Shown here one piece after another: positions 18,904-27,597 of a DNA stretch of 64,000 nt. The stretch lies in assembly GCA_024231975.1 (NCBI GenBank), contig JAAEQB010000034.1, positions 124,001 through 188,000 of the forward strand, read 5' to 3'. The notes beneath the pieces were generated by a model. The model ran no database searches, had not been told where the DNA came from, and was given only the letters and a program-made list of their open reading frames with translations. Both the position numbers and the translations under genes were made by a program. The DNA comes from Allobosea sp. Its GTDB lineage: Bacteria > Pseudomonadota > Alphaproteobacteria > Rhizobiales > Beijerinckiaceae. Position 1 is the stretch's first letter, and the number at the start of each line of letters is the position of its first letter.

Positions 18904-19202
18904 GCAGCCGCTTGCACCGCTACGCTGCGCTGCTCGCAGCCCCGGATCTCGGCGCATCGTCGCCGGCGCCGCAGGCTGGCGGGTTCAGCTGCCAGGATTG
19001 CGGATCGCCCGCGGTCCATCTGCCGAGCGACCTCTCAGGAGAGGCGCTGGTGATCTGCGACGGCTGCCAACGCCCGGTCGGGACGTTGGCCGCCTTCCGG
19101 GCCTATGTCGATCGCCTCGCCGCGAGCGCCCGATTCTGCGACCACCACCTGACCGTCTGCCATTCGGATGGAACCGATTCGGACAAGGCCGCGTTGAGCT
19201 AG
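18900..19202 (+). CDS. Small zinc-ribbon protein of unknown function
   Basis: A 100-residue protein whose ATG overlaps the stop of the co-polymerase gene (ATGA), which argues strongly for a real, coupled gene. It has two CxxC knuckles (CQDC and CDGC, about 27 residues apart), the layout of a zinc ribbon; a later CDHHLTVCH adds more possible ligands. No membrane segment or signal peptide. A role in regulating the co-polymerase/kinase is only a guess from position. I do not recognise the family. Confidence 0.7.
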   Translation: MSSRLHRYAALLAAPDLGASSPAPQAGGFSCQDCGSPAVHLPSDLSGEALVICDGCQRPVGTLAAFRAYVDRLAASARFCDHHLTVCHSDGTDSDKAALS

Positions 19203-19484
19203 GCGGCGATTTCGCCCTCTGGTTTCGAGAATAAGGCCATTTGAGGGCTCCGCCGGCGAGGCAAACCGAGGCTTCGGGGCGCCTGAGGCCAATCCATCAA
19301 CAGGGCGGGGGAGGAGGAGCCCAGAAGTAATCCATTGATATGGTGCGTCAAAACACGAGGACTAATCCGAATGCACTAATCCTTCAGAGTAAAGGTTCGT
19401 GAGTTCGGGTAGCACCGAATCAGGCCTCAAGGGTATCTAGGCAGCGATCACTTAACGTGTTGCAGCCAAAAAAGGAGCCCCTTT
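19203..19484. promoter_or_regulatory. Regulatory spacer upstream of the beta-helix gene with repeated TAATCC
   Basis: A 282-bp spacer, more AT-rich than its surroundings. TAATCC occurs at 19328-19333, 19363-19368 and 19377-19382, the last two as ACTAATCC direct repeats 14 bp apart. The same hexamer makes up the palindrome GGATTAATCC in the export-protein/UXS spacer. A strong ribosome site, AAAGGAG, stands just before the ATG at 19485. The spacing suggests a separately regulated promoter for the secreted protein. Confidence 0.4.
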
Positions 19485-21893
19485 ATGGCCACATTTTACG
19501 TCTCGACCACCGGAAGCGACAACAATACCGGATTGGGTGAAAATTCATCTTTCCAGACGCTGGAGCGGGCGGTCGAAGCCATGCACCAGAGCAATGGTGC
19601 GGACACTGTCTACATCGCCGGTGGTACCTATTATGTAGACGATGCTCTCAAGCTGACCTCCGCCGATTCCGGTTCATCCATCGTGGCGATGTCCGGGCAG
19701 AACGTCGTGATCAGCGGCGGCACGCAGGTGAGCGGCTGGACCCAGGGGGCCGACGGCATCTGGACGGCGCATGTCGATGCGCAGGATGTCCAGCAGTTCA
19801 CCGTCAACGGCGAGAAGCAGACTGAGAGCCGCTACCCCGACGTCGATCCGAACGATCCGGTTCATGGCGGCTGGCTCTGGGGGCAGGACCTCCCGTCGGG
19901 ATACGACGCCCAGAAGTCGATGGCGTTCGACCCGTCGGACTACCCCGCCGGCGAGCAGCCGAAAGCCGGTGATACTGTCACGGTCTTCACCGAGAACGGC
20001 TATTCCAGCGAGGTGCTGACCGTCGCCTCGGTCCAAGGCAATGTGATGACCTTCACCACGGAGGCCAATTACGATCTTGGCGCCGCAAGCCGCTACTATG
20101 TTTCGCAGGACACGCCCGACAATGTCGGCGAATGGTCCTACGACGCTGCGACGCAGACCATTTCCTACAAGGCTCCGGACGGCTTCACCGGGCAGGGCGG
20201 CGTCGTCTCCGGGGATCACAGCATCGTCACCGTCGACGGGGCCGACAACGTCTCCATCAAGGGCATCACCTTCACCGACACCGCCTCGAAGTCGGGCGAC
20301 CCCGAGACCGCCGCGATCGAGGCGCATGATGCGACCGGGCTGGTCATCGAGGGCAACCACTTCACCAATGTCGGCGTCGGCGTCGCCCTGCACGGCGACA
20401 GCAGCGGGAATACCGTCTCGGGCAACAGCTTCGAGCACACCTGGTCGAGCGCCATCGCGATGACGGCCGGAACGAGCGGCAACCACGTCACGAACAACAC
20501 TGTCGATCATTCGAACGAGGTGTTCGTGCAGTACGGCTCGATCGACATGCAGGAGTCGGCGGGCAACCAGATCGACCACAACACGATCACGAACGTGCCG
20601 CGCTTCGGCATCTCCGAGGTCAACTACGATCCCGACATCCAGTCCGGCGGCAACACCATCGAATACAACGATATCCGCCATTCCGGGCAGCAGACGCCCG
20701 ATACCGGCGCCATCTACCTGTTCTCGGCCGACGATTCCGGCGCGGACGGCAGCATCATCCGTTACAACACCATCGTCGACACCGGTGGAACCAACACCAA
20801 GGATGGCGGCTTCGCGGAGGACTGGAGCTCCGGCATCTATCTCGATAACATGGCGAGCAATGCCCAGATCTACGGCAACTTCGTCCAGGGGACGACGTTC
20901 AGCGGCGTGCTCATCCATGGCGGATCGAACAACCAGATCCACGACAACACGCTGCTCGACAACGGCAAGTACGGGATCTCGACGATCGAGGCGGACGGTC
21001 ATGCGATCAACGGCAACGAGACCTACAACAACTTCATCCAGGTCTCCGGAGACGGCAGCAACACGATCGACACCGACCAGACCGATCCGAGCCTGATCCA
21101 CGACAACGTCTACTACAACCCCAACGGTGGCGAGCTGACCGTCGCCGACGTCTCGCTGGCGAGCTTCCAGCGCCAGGGCGGCGATTCCGGCAGCACGGAG
21201 ACGAGCCAGGCGGGCTTTGTTGACGCGGCGAACGGCAATTATGGCTTCGTCTCGGGATCGGTGGCGCAGGCGCACGGCATCGACTCGGTGCCGTTCGACT
21301 CGGTCGGCTCGACGCTGACCGGGACCTCGCCCGAGGTCGAGACGCCGTCGAGCGGGAACGGCACGCCTCCGGTAACCGCCGAGCCAGGCGCCGAGACGCC
21401 GCCGGTGACCGCCGAGCCGTCGACGCCGAGCGAAGGGACGCCGACGACGCCTACGACCGGGGAAGGCACCGCACCCGGCACCTCCGAGCCGGGCAGCGAG
21501 ACGCCTCCGGTGACCGCCGAGCCGTCGACGCCGAGCGAAGAGACGCCGACGACGCCCACGACCGGAGAGGGGTCGACGCCCGGCACTTCCGAGCCCGGTG
21601 CCGAGACGCCTCCTGTGACCGCTCAGCCCGAAACGCCGCAAACAGAAACGCCAGTCTCGAATCCGTCCGAGAACCCGGACGTGATCACCATCCCCGACGT
21701 CGATACCGGCACGGGGGGGACGGATGCGGAAACCCCGTCGAATTCCGGGCATTGGGCAGGCTGGGGCGGTCTCGGTGGTGGCCGCGGCTGGTCGTCCTGG
21801 GATGGCGGTGGCCGCCATGACTGGGGTGGCCATTGGAACCAGGACGATGGCGGCAACGGCCACCACAGCCAGCTCTCGCACTGGCACTGGTAG
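19485..21893 (+). CDS. Secreted right-handed parallel beta-helix protein with repeat-rich C-terminal tail
   Basis: An 802-residue protein without a signal peptide. The N-terminus (ATFYVSTTGSDNNTGLG) is the usual opening of pectate-lyase-like beta-helix proteins; residues about 230-545 consist of repeating rungs with N-x-I/V turns (GNHFTNVGVGVALHGDSSGN, NQIHDNTLLDNGKYGI). Such folds serve as polysaccharide lyases, epimerases or hydrolases, so it may trim or modify the EPS made here; no catalytic residue can be named. Residues about 625-740 are a Thr/Pro/Glu linker built of 35-residue repeats, and the last 50 residues are rich in Gly, Trp and His, ending HWHW. A type I secretion ABC/HlyD pair follows directly, so export by that route is likely despite absent RTX repeats. 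Confidence 0.88.
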   Translation: MATFYVSTTGSDNNTGLGENSSFQTLERAVEAMHQSNGADTVYIAGGTYYVDDALKLTSADSGSSIVAMSGQNVVISGGTQVSGWTQGADGIWTAHVDAQDVQQFTVNGEKQTESRYPDVDPNDPVHGGWLWGQDLPSGYDAQKSMAFDPSDYPAGEQPKAGDTVTVFTENGYSSEVLTVASVQGNVMTFTTEANYDLGAASRYYVSQDTPDNVGEWSYDAATQTISYKAPDGFTGQGGVVSGDHSIVTVDGADNVSIKGITFTDTASKSGDPETAAIEAHDATGLVIEGNHFTNVGVGVALHGDSSGNTVSGNSFEHTWSSAIAMTAGTSGNHVTNNTVDHSNEVFVQYGSIDMQESAGNQIDHNTITNVPRFGISEVNYDPDIQSGGNTIEYNDIRHSGQQTPDTGAIYLFSADDSGADGSIIRYNTIVDTGGTNTKDGGFAEDWSSGIYLDNMASNAQIYGNFVQGTTFSGVLIHGGSNNQIHDNTLLDNGKYGISTIEADGHAINGNETYNNFIQVSGDGSNTIDTDQTDPSLIHDNVYYNPNGGELTVADVSLASFQRQGGDSGSTETSQAGFVDAANGNYGFVSGSVAQAHGIDSVPFDSVGSTLTGTSPEVETPSSGNGTPPVTAEPGAETPPVTAEPSTPSEGTPTTPTTGEGTAPGTSEPGSETPPVTAEPSTPSEETPTTPTTGEGSTPGTSEPGAETPPVTAQPETPQTETPVSNPSENPDVITIPDVDTGTGGTDAETPSNSGHWAGWGGLGGGRGWSSWDGGGRHDWGGHWNQDDGGNGHHSQLSHWHW
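21393..21670 (+). repeat. 105-bp in-gene tandem repeat (35-residue Thr/Pro/Glu unit)
   Basis: Two near-identical 105-bp units at 21393-21497 and 21498-21602, each starting with ETPPVTAEPSTPSE, followed by a third, diverged and truncated unit. They encode the low-complexity linker of the beta-helix protein. Copy number may vary between strains because the DNA repeats are nearly perfect and in frame. Confidence 0.85.
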
Positions 21894-21913
21894 GGCCTAA
21901 GCCGTTGCCTTGA

Positions 21914-21942
21914 GGCGACCCGGCCATCGCGGCCGGGTCGCC
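21914..21942 (+). terminator. Strong stem-loop after the beta-helix gene
   Basis: GGCGACCCGGCC, a 5-nt loop (ATCGC), then GGCCGGGTCGCC: a perfect 12-bp stem 21 bp after the stop codon. There is only a weak T-rich tail (GTTCTCC), so it may attenuate rather than stop transcription into the secretion genes. Confidence 0.65.
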
Positions 21943-22050
21943 GTTCTCCGCAACGAGCCTCGCGGGGGCTTCGCCTTCCTCTCCCAATGATTGCCGTCCG
22001 CCGGGATAAGCCGGCGTCGATGGCTGCAATCGCGCCAAGGAAACCGACGA

Positions 22051-23790
22051 ATGCTCTCGCAAACGGTCCGTAAGCTGACGCCCGCCTTTGCCTCGCTTTT
22101 CGGGCTGTCCTTCGTCCTCAATCTCTTCGTCTTCGTTTCGCCCCTCTACACGATGCAGATCTATGACCGGGTGCTGACCAGCCGGAACGGCACCACCCTG
22201 GTCATGCTCTCGCTGATCGTGCTTGCGTTGTTCGCGGCCTATGCCGCGCTCGAGCATTTCCGCAGCCGGGCGCTGGTCCAGCTTGGCCTCTGCGTCGACA
22301 AGGCACTCGCCGAGCCGGCCTTCGAGGCCGCCTTCCACGGCGCGCTCGATGCCAAGGGCTCGCCGACCCTGCCCATTCGCGATGTCGAGACCTTGCGGGC
22401 GACGCTGTCCGGGCCCCTGGTGCCGTCGCTGATGGATGCGCCCTGGATCCCGATCTATCTCGCTCTCTGCTTCGTGCTGCATCCGGCGATCGGCGCCGTC
22501 GCCACGCTCGGCGCCATCGCGATCCTGGGCGTCGCCCTGCTGAACGAGCGCATCACCAAGGGCTCGCTGATCCGCGCTTCCGAGCTTGGCCATGGCGCGA
22601 ACGATCGGCTGACGGCCTCGTTGCGCAACGCCGAAGTCATCAAGGCGCTCGGCATGGGCCAGCCGATCCGCGGGCAATGGCAGCGCCAGCGCAACCAGGC
22701 GCTGGCCTATCACACCGCCGCCGCCGATTGGGGCGGGACGCTGCTGGCGGCGACGAAGCTGCTGCGGCTGGCGCTGCAATGCGCGGTGCTGGGCGTCGGC
22801 GCCTATCTCGCGATCAACCAGAACCTCGCAGCGGGCGCGATGTTCGCCGCGTCCCTGATCATGGGCCGGGCGCTCGCGCCGATCGAGGGCGCCGTTGGTC
22901 AATGGAAGGGCTTCGTCTCCGCCCGCAGCGCCTTCCAGCGGCTGAACCGGACCCTGAAGGCGCAATCGGATGATGCGGGGCCGATGACCTTGCCGCATCC
23001 GGCCGGCTCGCTGCGGGTCGAGGGCCTGAGCGTGCGCAGCCCGAACGGGAATGCGCTGCTGCTGAACAACGTGTCTTTCGAGGTCGAGCCTGGCGAGATC
23101 GCGGCCGTCGTGGGCCTGACCGGCTCCGGCAAGTCGTCGCTGGCGCGGGCGCTGGTCGGCGTCTGGTCCCCGGCCAATGGCGTGGTCCGGCTCGACGGCA
23201 ACGACATCCGGCATTTCCCCGACGAGCAGCGCGGCCGCATCCTCGGCTATCTGCCGCAAGACGTGGAATTGTTCGCCGGCAGCGTGCGCGACAACGTCAC
23301 CCGCTTCGATCCCGACGCGACCGACGAGGCCGCCGTCGCCGCCGCAACGGCCGCGTCCGCGCATGAGCTGATCCAGAGCTTCCCGGACGGCTATGCGACT
23401 CAGATCGGCGAAGGTGGGGCGATCCTCTCCGGCGGGCAGCGCCAGCGTATCGGGCTGGCGCGGGCGCTCTATGGTCAGCCGGCGCTGGTCGTGCTCGACG
23501 AGCCGAACGCCAATCTCGACATGGACGGCGATGCAGCGCTCGGGCGGGCCCTGGCCGGCCTGCGCGATGCCGGCGCGATCGTCGTCGTGATCACGCATCG
23601 CCCGCAACTGCTCTCGCAGGTCGACAAGATCATCCTGATGCAGAAGGGCCAGGCCGTCAGGGTCGGCGGGCGCGACGAGATTCTGCCTGTGCTGCTGCAA
23701 CCCGGCGCCGGCGCACGCATCCAGCCGCCGCAGCGTGGCCAGACAGGGCAGGTCGAGCCGCTTTCGGCAGCAAGGTGGGCACGTCGATGA
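22051..23790 (+). CDS. Type I secretion ABC transporter (PrtD family)
   Basis: A 579-residue inner-membrane exporter. N-terminal membrane domain (about 15-310) opens with FVLNLFVFVSPLYTMQIYDRV, characteristic of the PrtD/AprD group. The nucleotide-binding domain has Walker A GLTGSGKSS, signature LSGGQRQRIGLARAL, Walker B LVVLDEPNANLD and the H-loop VVVITHRPQ. The start at 22051 has AAGGA about 10 bp upstream; the frame extends to 21991 but homology does not. It partners with the HlyD-type protein immediately downstream (ATGA overlap) and an outer-membrane TolC that is not in this window. Likely cargo: the beta-helix protein encoded just upstream. Confidence 0.93.
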   Translation: MLSQTVRKLTPAFASLFGLSFVLNLFVFVSPLYTMQIYDRVLTSRNGTTLVMLSLIVLALFAAYAALEHFRSRALVQLGLCVDKALAEPAFEAAFHGALDAKGSPTLPIRDVETLRATLSGPLVPSLMDAPWIPIYLALCFVLHPAIGAVATLGAIAILGVALLNERITKGSLIRASELGHGANDRLTASLRNAEVIKALGMGQPIRGQWQRQRNQALAYHTAAADWGGTLLAATKLLRLALQCAVLGVGAYLAINQNLAAGAMFAASLIMGRALAPIEGAVGQWKGFVSARSAFQRLNRTLKAQSDDAGPMTLPHPAGSLRVEGLSVRSPNGNALLLNNVSFEVEPGEIAAVVGLTGSGKSSLARALVGVWSPANGVVRLDGNDIRHFPDEQRGRILGYLPQDVELFAGSVRDNVTRFDPDATDEAAVAAATAASAHELIQSFPDGYATQIGEGGAILSGGQRQRIGLARALYGQPALVVLDEPNANLDMDGDAALGRALAGLRDAGAIVVVITHRPQLLSQVDKIILMQKGQAVRVGGRDEILPVLLQPGAGARIQPPQRGQTGQVEPLSAARWARR

Positions 23791-25193
23791 ACGCTTTCAT
23801 GAACACGCTGAAGCCCTTCCTGAGGAAGGCCTATTGGCGCCGGCGCTTCGCGCGCCTGCTGATCGTTGCACGGCAGTCGCTCCGGCGGACCAGCCTGCCT
23901 GCGCAGGGCGATGGCGATTGGCGCGCCCCGGTCCGCAAGGGCTATGTCGTTGTCGGCCTCGCGCTCGGGGCGGGTGGGCTCTGGTCGGTGACCGCGCGCC
24001 TCGACAGCGCCGTGGTGGCGCATGGCAGCGTCGTCGTCGAGAGCGACCGCAAGGCGGTGCAGCACCTCGAAGGCGGGCTCGTCGAGGCGATCGCGGTGCG
24101 CGACGGCGCGGACGTCAAGGCCGGCGAAACCTTGTTGCGCCTCGATACGACGCAGGCGGCGGCGCAGCGCAGCGTGGCGCGGCTGAGCGTGTTGCAGGCC
24201 CTGGGCGAGGAGGCGCGCTTCACGGCCGAGATCGACCGGCTCGACCGCATCACCTTCCCGAGCGAGCTGCTCGACGCTTCCGAGGCCAAGGAGGCGCGCA
24301 GGGTCATGCTAGACCAGGAGCGCCTGTTCAAGGAGCGGCAATCGACGCAGAAGCTGGAAGTCTCGATCCTCAAGGAGCGGCTGACGCAGTCCGAGAAGCA
24401 ATACCAGTCGAACGAGGCGCAGCGCGAGGCCGCGATCGGACAGGCCGCGAGCATCAACGAGGAACTGACCAGCCTGCGGCCCCTCGCCGACAAGGGGTTT
24501 GTCGCCGCGACGCGGATCAACCCGCTCAAGCGGACGCTGACCGAATTGCAGGGCCGCATCGGCTCGCTGGAGGCCGATCTGGCGCGGCTTGCGGTCGCCA
24601 ATGACGAGATCCGGCTGCAGATGAGCCAGATCGGGCTGAAAGCCTCCGAGGAAGCTTCGACCAAGCTCGCCGAATGCCGGGTCAAGCTCGCCGACGCGCG
24701 CGAGAAGCTGCGCATTGCCGAAGATGTGCTGGCCCGCGCCGAAGTCCGCGCGCCGCGCGCCGGACGGGTCGTGGCCTCGAAGGTCCACACCGTCGGGGCC
24801 GTGGTCAAGCCGGGCGATACCCTGATGGAGATCGTGCCGCAGGACGACGAGCTCATCGTCACCGCCAAGGTCTCGCCGATGGATGTGAACAACCTGCACC
24901 CCGGCATGGCCGCGGAGGTGCGCCTGCCGTCCTTCAAGGGCCGGGCGACGCCGTTCACCGTTGGCGAGGTCAAATCCGTCGCGGCGGACGCGCTGCGCGA
25001 CGATGTCCTGCAGCAGATGGTCTACGAATTGCGCGTCAGCGTCTCGGCCTCCGGCTTCCCGCCGAAGATCAGGGCCAAGCTCCGGCCCGGCATGCCGGCC
25101 GAGGTCTATGTCCCGACCGGCGAGCGCACCGCCATCGCCTATCTGATGCAGCCGCTGACCGACTCGATGCGGTCGAGCTTCCGGGAGGAGTGA
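23787..25193 (+). CDS. Type I secretion membrane fusion protein (HlyD/PrtE family)
   Basis: A 468-residue periplasmic adaptor. One N-terminal membrane segment (GYVVVGLALGAGGLWSV, near residue 55-70) is followed by the first half of the lipoyl/barrel-sandwich domain (VQHLEGGLVEAIAVRDGADV), a long coiled coil (about 120-320), the returning half (VRAPRAGRVVASKVHTVGAVV, MEIVPQDDELIVTAKVSPMD) and a C-terminal beta-barrel ending with LRPGMPAEVYVPTGERT. The ATG at 23787 overlaps the stop of the ABC gene; a GTG four codons earlier is less likely. Confidence 0.93.
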   Translation: MNAFMNTLKPFLRKAYWRRRFARLLIVARQSLRRTSLPAQGDGDWRAPVRKGYVVVGLALGAGGLWSVTARLDSAVVAHGSVVVESDRKAVQHLEGGLVEAIAVRDGADVKAGETLLRLDTTQAAAQRSVARLSVLQALGEEARFTAEIDRLDRITFPSELLDASEAKEARRVMLDQERLFKERQSTQKLEVSILKERLTQSEKQYQSNEAQREAAIGQAASINEELTSLRPLADKGFVAATRINPLKRTLTELQGRIGSLEADLARLAVANDEIRLQMSQIGLKASEEASTKLAECRVKLADAREKLRIAEDVLARAEVRAPRAGRVVASKVHTVGAVVKPGDTLMEIVPQDDELIVTAKVSPMDVNNLHPGMAAEVRLPSFKGRATPFTVGEVKSVAADALRDDVLQQMVYELRVSVSASGFPPKIRAKLRPGMPAEVYVPTGERTAIAYLMQPLTDSMRSSFREE

Positions 25194-25207
25194 GCGCGGA
25201 CGGGGTA

Positions 25208-25232
25208 GGGCGATCGGAGGAGCCGATCGCCC
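25208..25232 (+). terminator. Stem-loop after the type I secretion genes
   Basis: GGGCGATCGG, loop AGGAG, CCGATCGCCC: a perfect 10-bp stem 14 bp after the HlyD stop. No T-tract, but it cleanly separates the secretion genes from the ManC-like gene. Confidence 0.6.
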
Positions 25233-25343
25233 GAGGATGCGGCTCCTTCGCTCGGCAGATCAGCCGAGATGGCCGCTTGAGCCCGGCGGTTTCTCTTCCA
25301 GTATTGCGGCGCAATCAGCAGCCGCTTTCTGGGAGCAGGGCCC

Positions 25344-26741
25344 ATGCCGAAGATCATCCCGGTCGTGATGTGCACGGGACATGGCGCCGGCCTGTGGCCG
25401 ATCGCACGCGAGACGATGCCCAAGCAGTTCATCCCGCTCTTCGACCGGGACTCCACCTTCCAGCGGACGCTTAGGCTCCTGTCCGATCCCGGCGTGTTCG
25501 ACACACCGATCGTGGTGACGAACGCGGAGCAGCGCTTCACCGTCGCCGACCAGTTGCAGGCGATCGGCCTGCGCGCCGAGATCGTGCTGGAGCCGGCCGG
25601 GCGCGGCGCCCATTCCGCCGCGGCGATCGCGGCCGAGCTTGGCCTGGCCCGTAGCGAAGTCGCGCTCGTCGGCATCTTCCCGGCCGACCATGTCGTGCAG
25701 GACGGCAAGCTCTTCGTCGAAACCTGCGCCAGGGCCGCGGCGGTCGCCGCGCAGGGCCGCATCGTCGCGATCGGCATACCGCCATGCCATCCGGCGACCG
25801 CCTATGGCTATATCCGCCCGGGAGCCGAGATCGCCGAGGGCGTGCGTGGGGTCGAGGACGTCGCGGCAAAGCCTGACGCTGCGCTGGCGGCGCGCTATCT
25901 CGCCGATGGCTATCTCTGGAATTCGGGCAATGTCGTCTTCGATGCCGCGACGATGCAGATGAAGCTCCAGGCAGCCGCCAGGGCGGCGGTCGGCAACGGC
26001 AAGGCGAACGGAACCAACCTCGGCATCCGCATGCTCGAAACCGACGCTTCTGCCGATCTCCCGGCGATCGCGGCTGAGGCTCCCGTGCTGGAGCAGGCCG
26101 ATACCGCAGCCGTGATCGCCGGCCATTTCGGCTGGTCCGATGTCGGCAATTGGAGCGCGGTCTGGCAGCTCTCCGAGAAGGGGGCGGGCGGCAATGTCGT
26201 CCAGGGGCGCGGCTATGTGCTCGATGGCGCCAATAACCTCGTCCGCTCTGAAGATGCTGTTGTCGCCGTCGTCGGACTGGACGACATTGCCGTCATCGCC
26301 ACCCGCGACGCCATCCTGGTGACGCCCAAGGCCAAGGCCGACAAGGTCAAGGACGTCGTCGCGCTGGTCGCGGCGAACCGCGAGCCGGAAGCCGCCAGCC
26401 ATCGCGAGATCCACCGGCCCTGGGGCAAGTATCTCTCCGTCGATCTCGACGAGCGCCATCAGGTCAAGCGCATCACGGTCAAGCCGAACGGCGTCCTCTC
26501 CCTGCAGAAGCACCATCACCGCGCCGAGCACTGGGTGGTGGTGCGCGGCACCGCCCAGGTGACGCGCGACGACGAGACCATTCTCGTGCACGAGAACGAG
26601 GCGATCTACCTGCCGATCGGCTGCGTCCATCGCATGGCCAATCCCGGCAAGATCCCGCTCGAGATCATCGAGGTGCAGGTCGGCTCCTATCTCGGCGAGG
26701 ACGACATCATCCGCATCGAGGACATCTATCAGCGCTGCTGA
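25344..26741 (+). CDS. ManC/AlgA-like protein: degenerate GDP-mannose pyrophosphorylase domain, intact mannose-6-phosphate isomerase domain
   Basis: 465 residues, the usual length of the bifunctional type II enzymes that make GDP-mannose from fructose-6-phosphate. The C-terminal isomerase cupin (about 350-465) is textbook: RPWGKY, SLQKHHHRAEHWVVVRGTAQ, NPGKIPLEIIEVQVGSYLGE and EDDIIRIED. The N-terminal nucleotidyltransferase is aligned over its whole length but key motifs are altered: the family's AGGSGTRLWP-like loop reads CTGHGAGLWP, losing its conserved Arg, and the usual EP..RNTAPA segment reads EPAGRGAHSAAA. PKQF, PADH, YGYI and WNSGN are kept. It may be an isomerase only, or a changed nucleotidyltransferase. 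It would be expected to feed the GME enzyme at 14117. Confidence 0.85.
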   Translation: MPKIIPVVMCTGHGAGLWPIARETMPKQFIPLFDRDSTFQRTLRLLSDPGVFDTPIVVTNAEQRFTVADQLQAIGLRAEIVLEPAGRGAHSAAAIAAELGLARSEVALVGIFPADHVVQDGKLFVETCARAAAVAAQGRIVAIGIPPCHPATAYGYIRPGAEIAEGVRGVEDVAAKPDAALAARYLADGYLWNSGNVVFDAATMQMKLQAAARAAVGNGKANGTNLGIRMLETDASADLPAIAAEAPVLEQADTAAVIAGHFGWSDVGNWSAVWQLSEKGAGGNVVQGRGYVLDGANNLVRSEDAVVAVVGLDDIAVIATRDAILVTPKAKADKVKDVVALVAANREPEAASHREIHRPWGKYLSVDLDERHQVKRITVKPNGVLSLQKHHHRAEHWVVVRGTAQVTRDDETILVHENEAIYLPIGCVHRMANPGKIPLEIIEVQVGSYLGEDDIIRIEDIYQRC

Positions 26742-26752
26742 AAGCGCTGCCG

Positions 26753-27565
26753 CTACCGTACCTCGTTGACGTAGATATGGGACCGCGTCGTGGCGCGGTG
26801 CCAGCCGAGGATCGTCGGCGTTCCCGCCTGGTCATAGGCGACCTCGTCGATCGTCAGCACCGGCTCGCCTGCAGCGAGTGCCAGCAGCGCGACGTCTTCC
26901 TTGCTCGCGAGGTCGGCGGTGATCTGCTCGCGCACGGCGGAGATGCGTATGCCGTAGCGCTCAAGCAGATGAAGGTAGAGCAGGGATGGCAGCTCCGCGA
27001 CGTCGCGCGGCCAGTCCGGCAGCCGTTCCTGCGCCAGCAGCAGCTTGTCGTGCATCACCGGATGGCCGTCTGCATGGCGGATGCGGTGGATCTTGATCAC
27101 CCCACCGGTCCGGATTTGCAGCGCCTCGACCTGTGACGGCGTCGCGGCCAGGATCTCAGTGGCGAGGAACTGGCTGGTCGAGCGCACCAGGCTGCCATCG
27201 GCCCGATGCAGCCGGAAATACTGGAAGAAGAAGCGCAGGCTGTGATGCGGCGTGCGCCCGGTCACCACCGTCCCGGTCTTGCGGCGGCGCGTCAGCAGCC
27301 CCTCCGCAACGAGATCGGTCATCGCCCGGCGGACGGTGCCGACGGCGATGCCGAAGCCCTGGGCCAGCGAGGTCTCGCTCGGCAGCACCATGCCGGGCGG
27401 CCATTCGCCGACCAGGATCGCCTCCGACATGTGCCGTTTCACGCGCTCATAGAGCGGTGCGGCATCTCCGGCGCCGAAATTCGGCAGGACCGGCGCCGAG
27501 GCTCCGGCGCCGTTGCCCGTTCCGGCGGCAGCGAGCGTCGCTTTTTTGGCATTGACAGGGGGCAT
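26753..27565 (-). CDS. GntR-family regulator with UTRA domain (HutC subfamily)
   Basis: A 270-residue repressor-type protein. The N-terminal winged helix-turn-helix (about 32-100: PLYERVKRHMSEAILVGEWP, LPSETSLAQGFGIAVGTVRR) is followed by a UTRA ligand-binding domain (about 110-265). The ATG at 27565 is preceded by AGGAA at proper spacing; the frame extends to 27652 without homology. It is divergent from, and probably controls, the transporter/hydrolase operon at 27701-36371, with the likely ligand being the imported compound. It ends 11 bp from the ManC-like gene on the other strand. Confidence 0.92.
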   Translation of the reverse strand: MPPVNAKKATLAAAGTGNGAGASAPVLPNFGAGDAAPLYERVKRHMSEAILVGEWPPGMVLPSETSLAQGFGIAVGTVRRAMTDLVAEGLLTRRRKTGTVVTGRTPHHSLRFFFQYFRLHRADGSLVRSTSQFLATEILAATPSQVEALQIRTGGVIKIHRIRHADGHPVMHDKLLLAQERLPDWPRDVAELPSLLYLHLLERYGIRISAVREQITADLASKEDVALLALAAGEPVLTIDEVAYDQAGTPTILGWHRATTRSHIYVNEVR

Positions 27566-27584
27566 GCCGTCGGTTCCTATTTCT

Positions 27585-27597
27585 ATATAGTTTATAT
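27585..27597. promoter_or_regulatory. Candidate GntR operator in the divergent promoter region
   Basis: Perfect inverted repeat ATATA-GTT-TATAT inside a very AT-rich patch, standing out in GC-rich DNA between the GntR gene and the operon. HutC-type regulators commonly bind short AT-rich palindromes beside their own gene. Confidence 0.5.

Noticed and set aside
19674..21887. 737-residue minus-strand frame opposite the beta-helix gene
   Set aside because: Composition is Val/Arg/Asp-rich with no motifs; the plus strand has beta-helix rungs, a strong ribosome site and repeats.
21685..23700. 671-residue minus-strand frame opposite the ABC exporter
   Set aside because: The plus strand encodes all ABC motifs; the minus frame is a codon-bias shadow.
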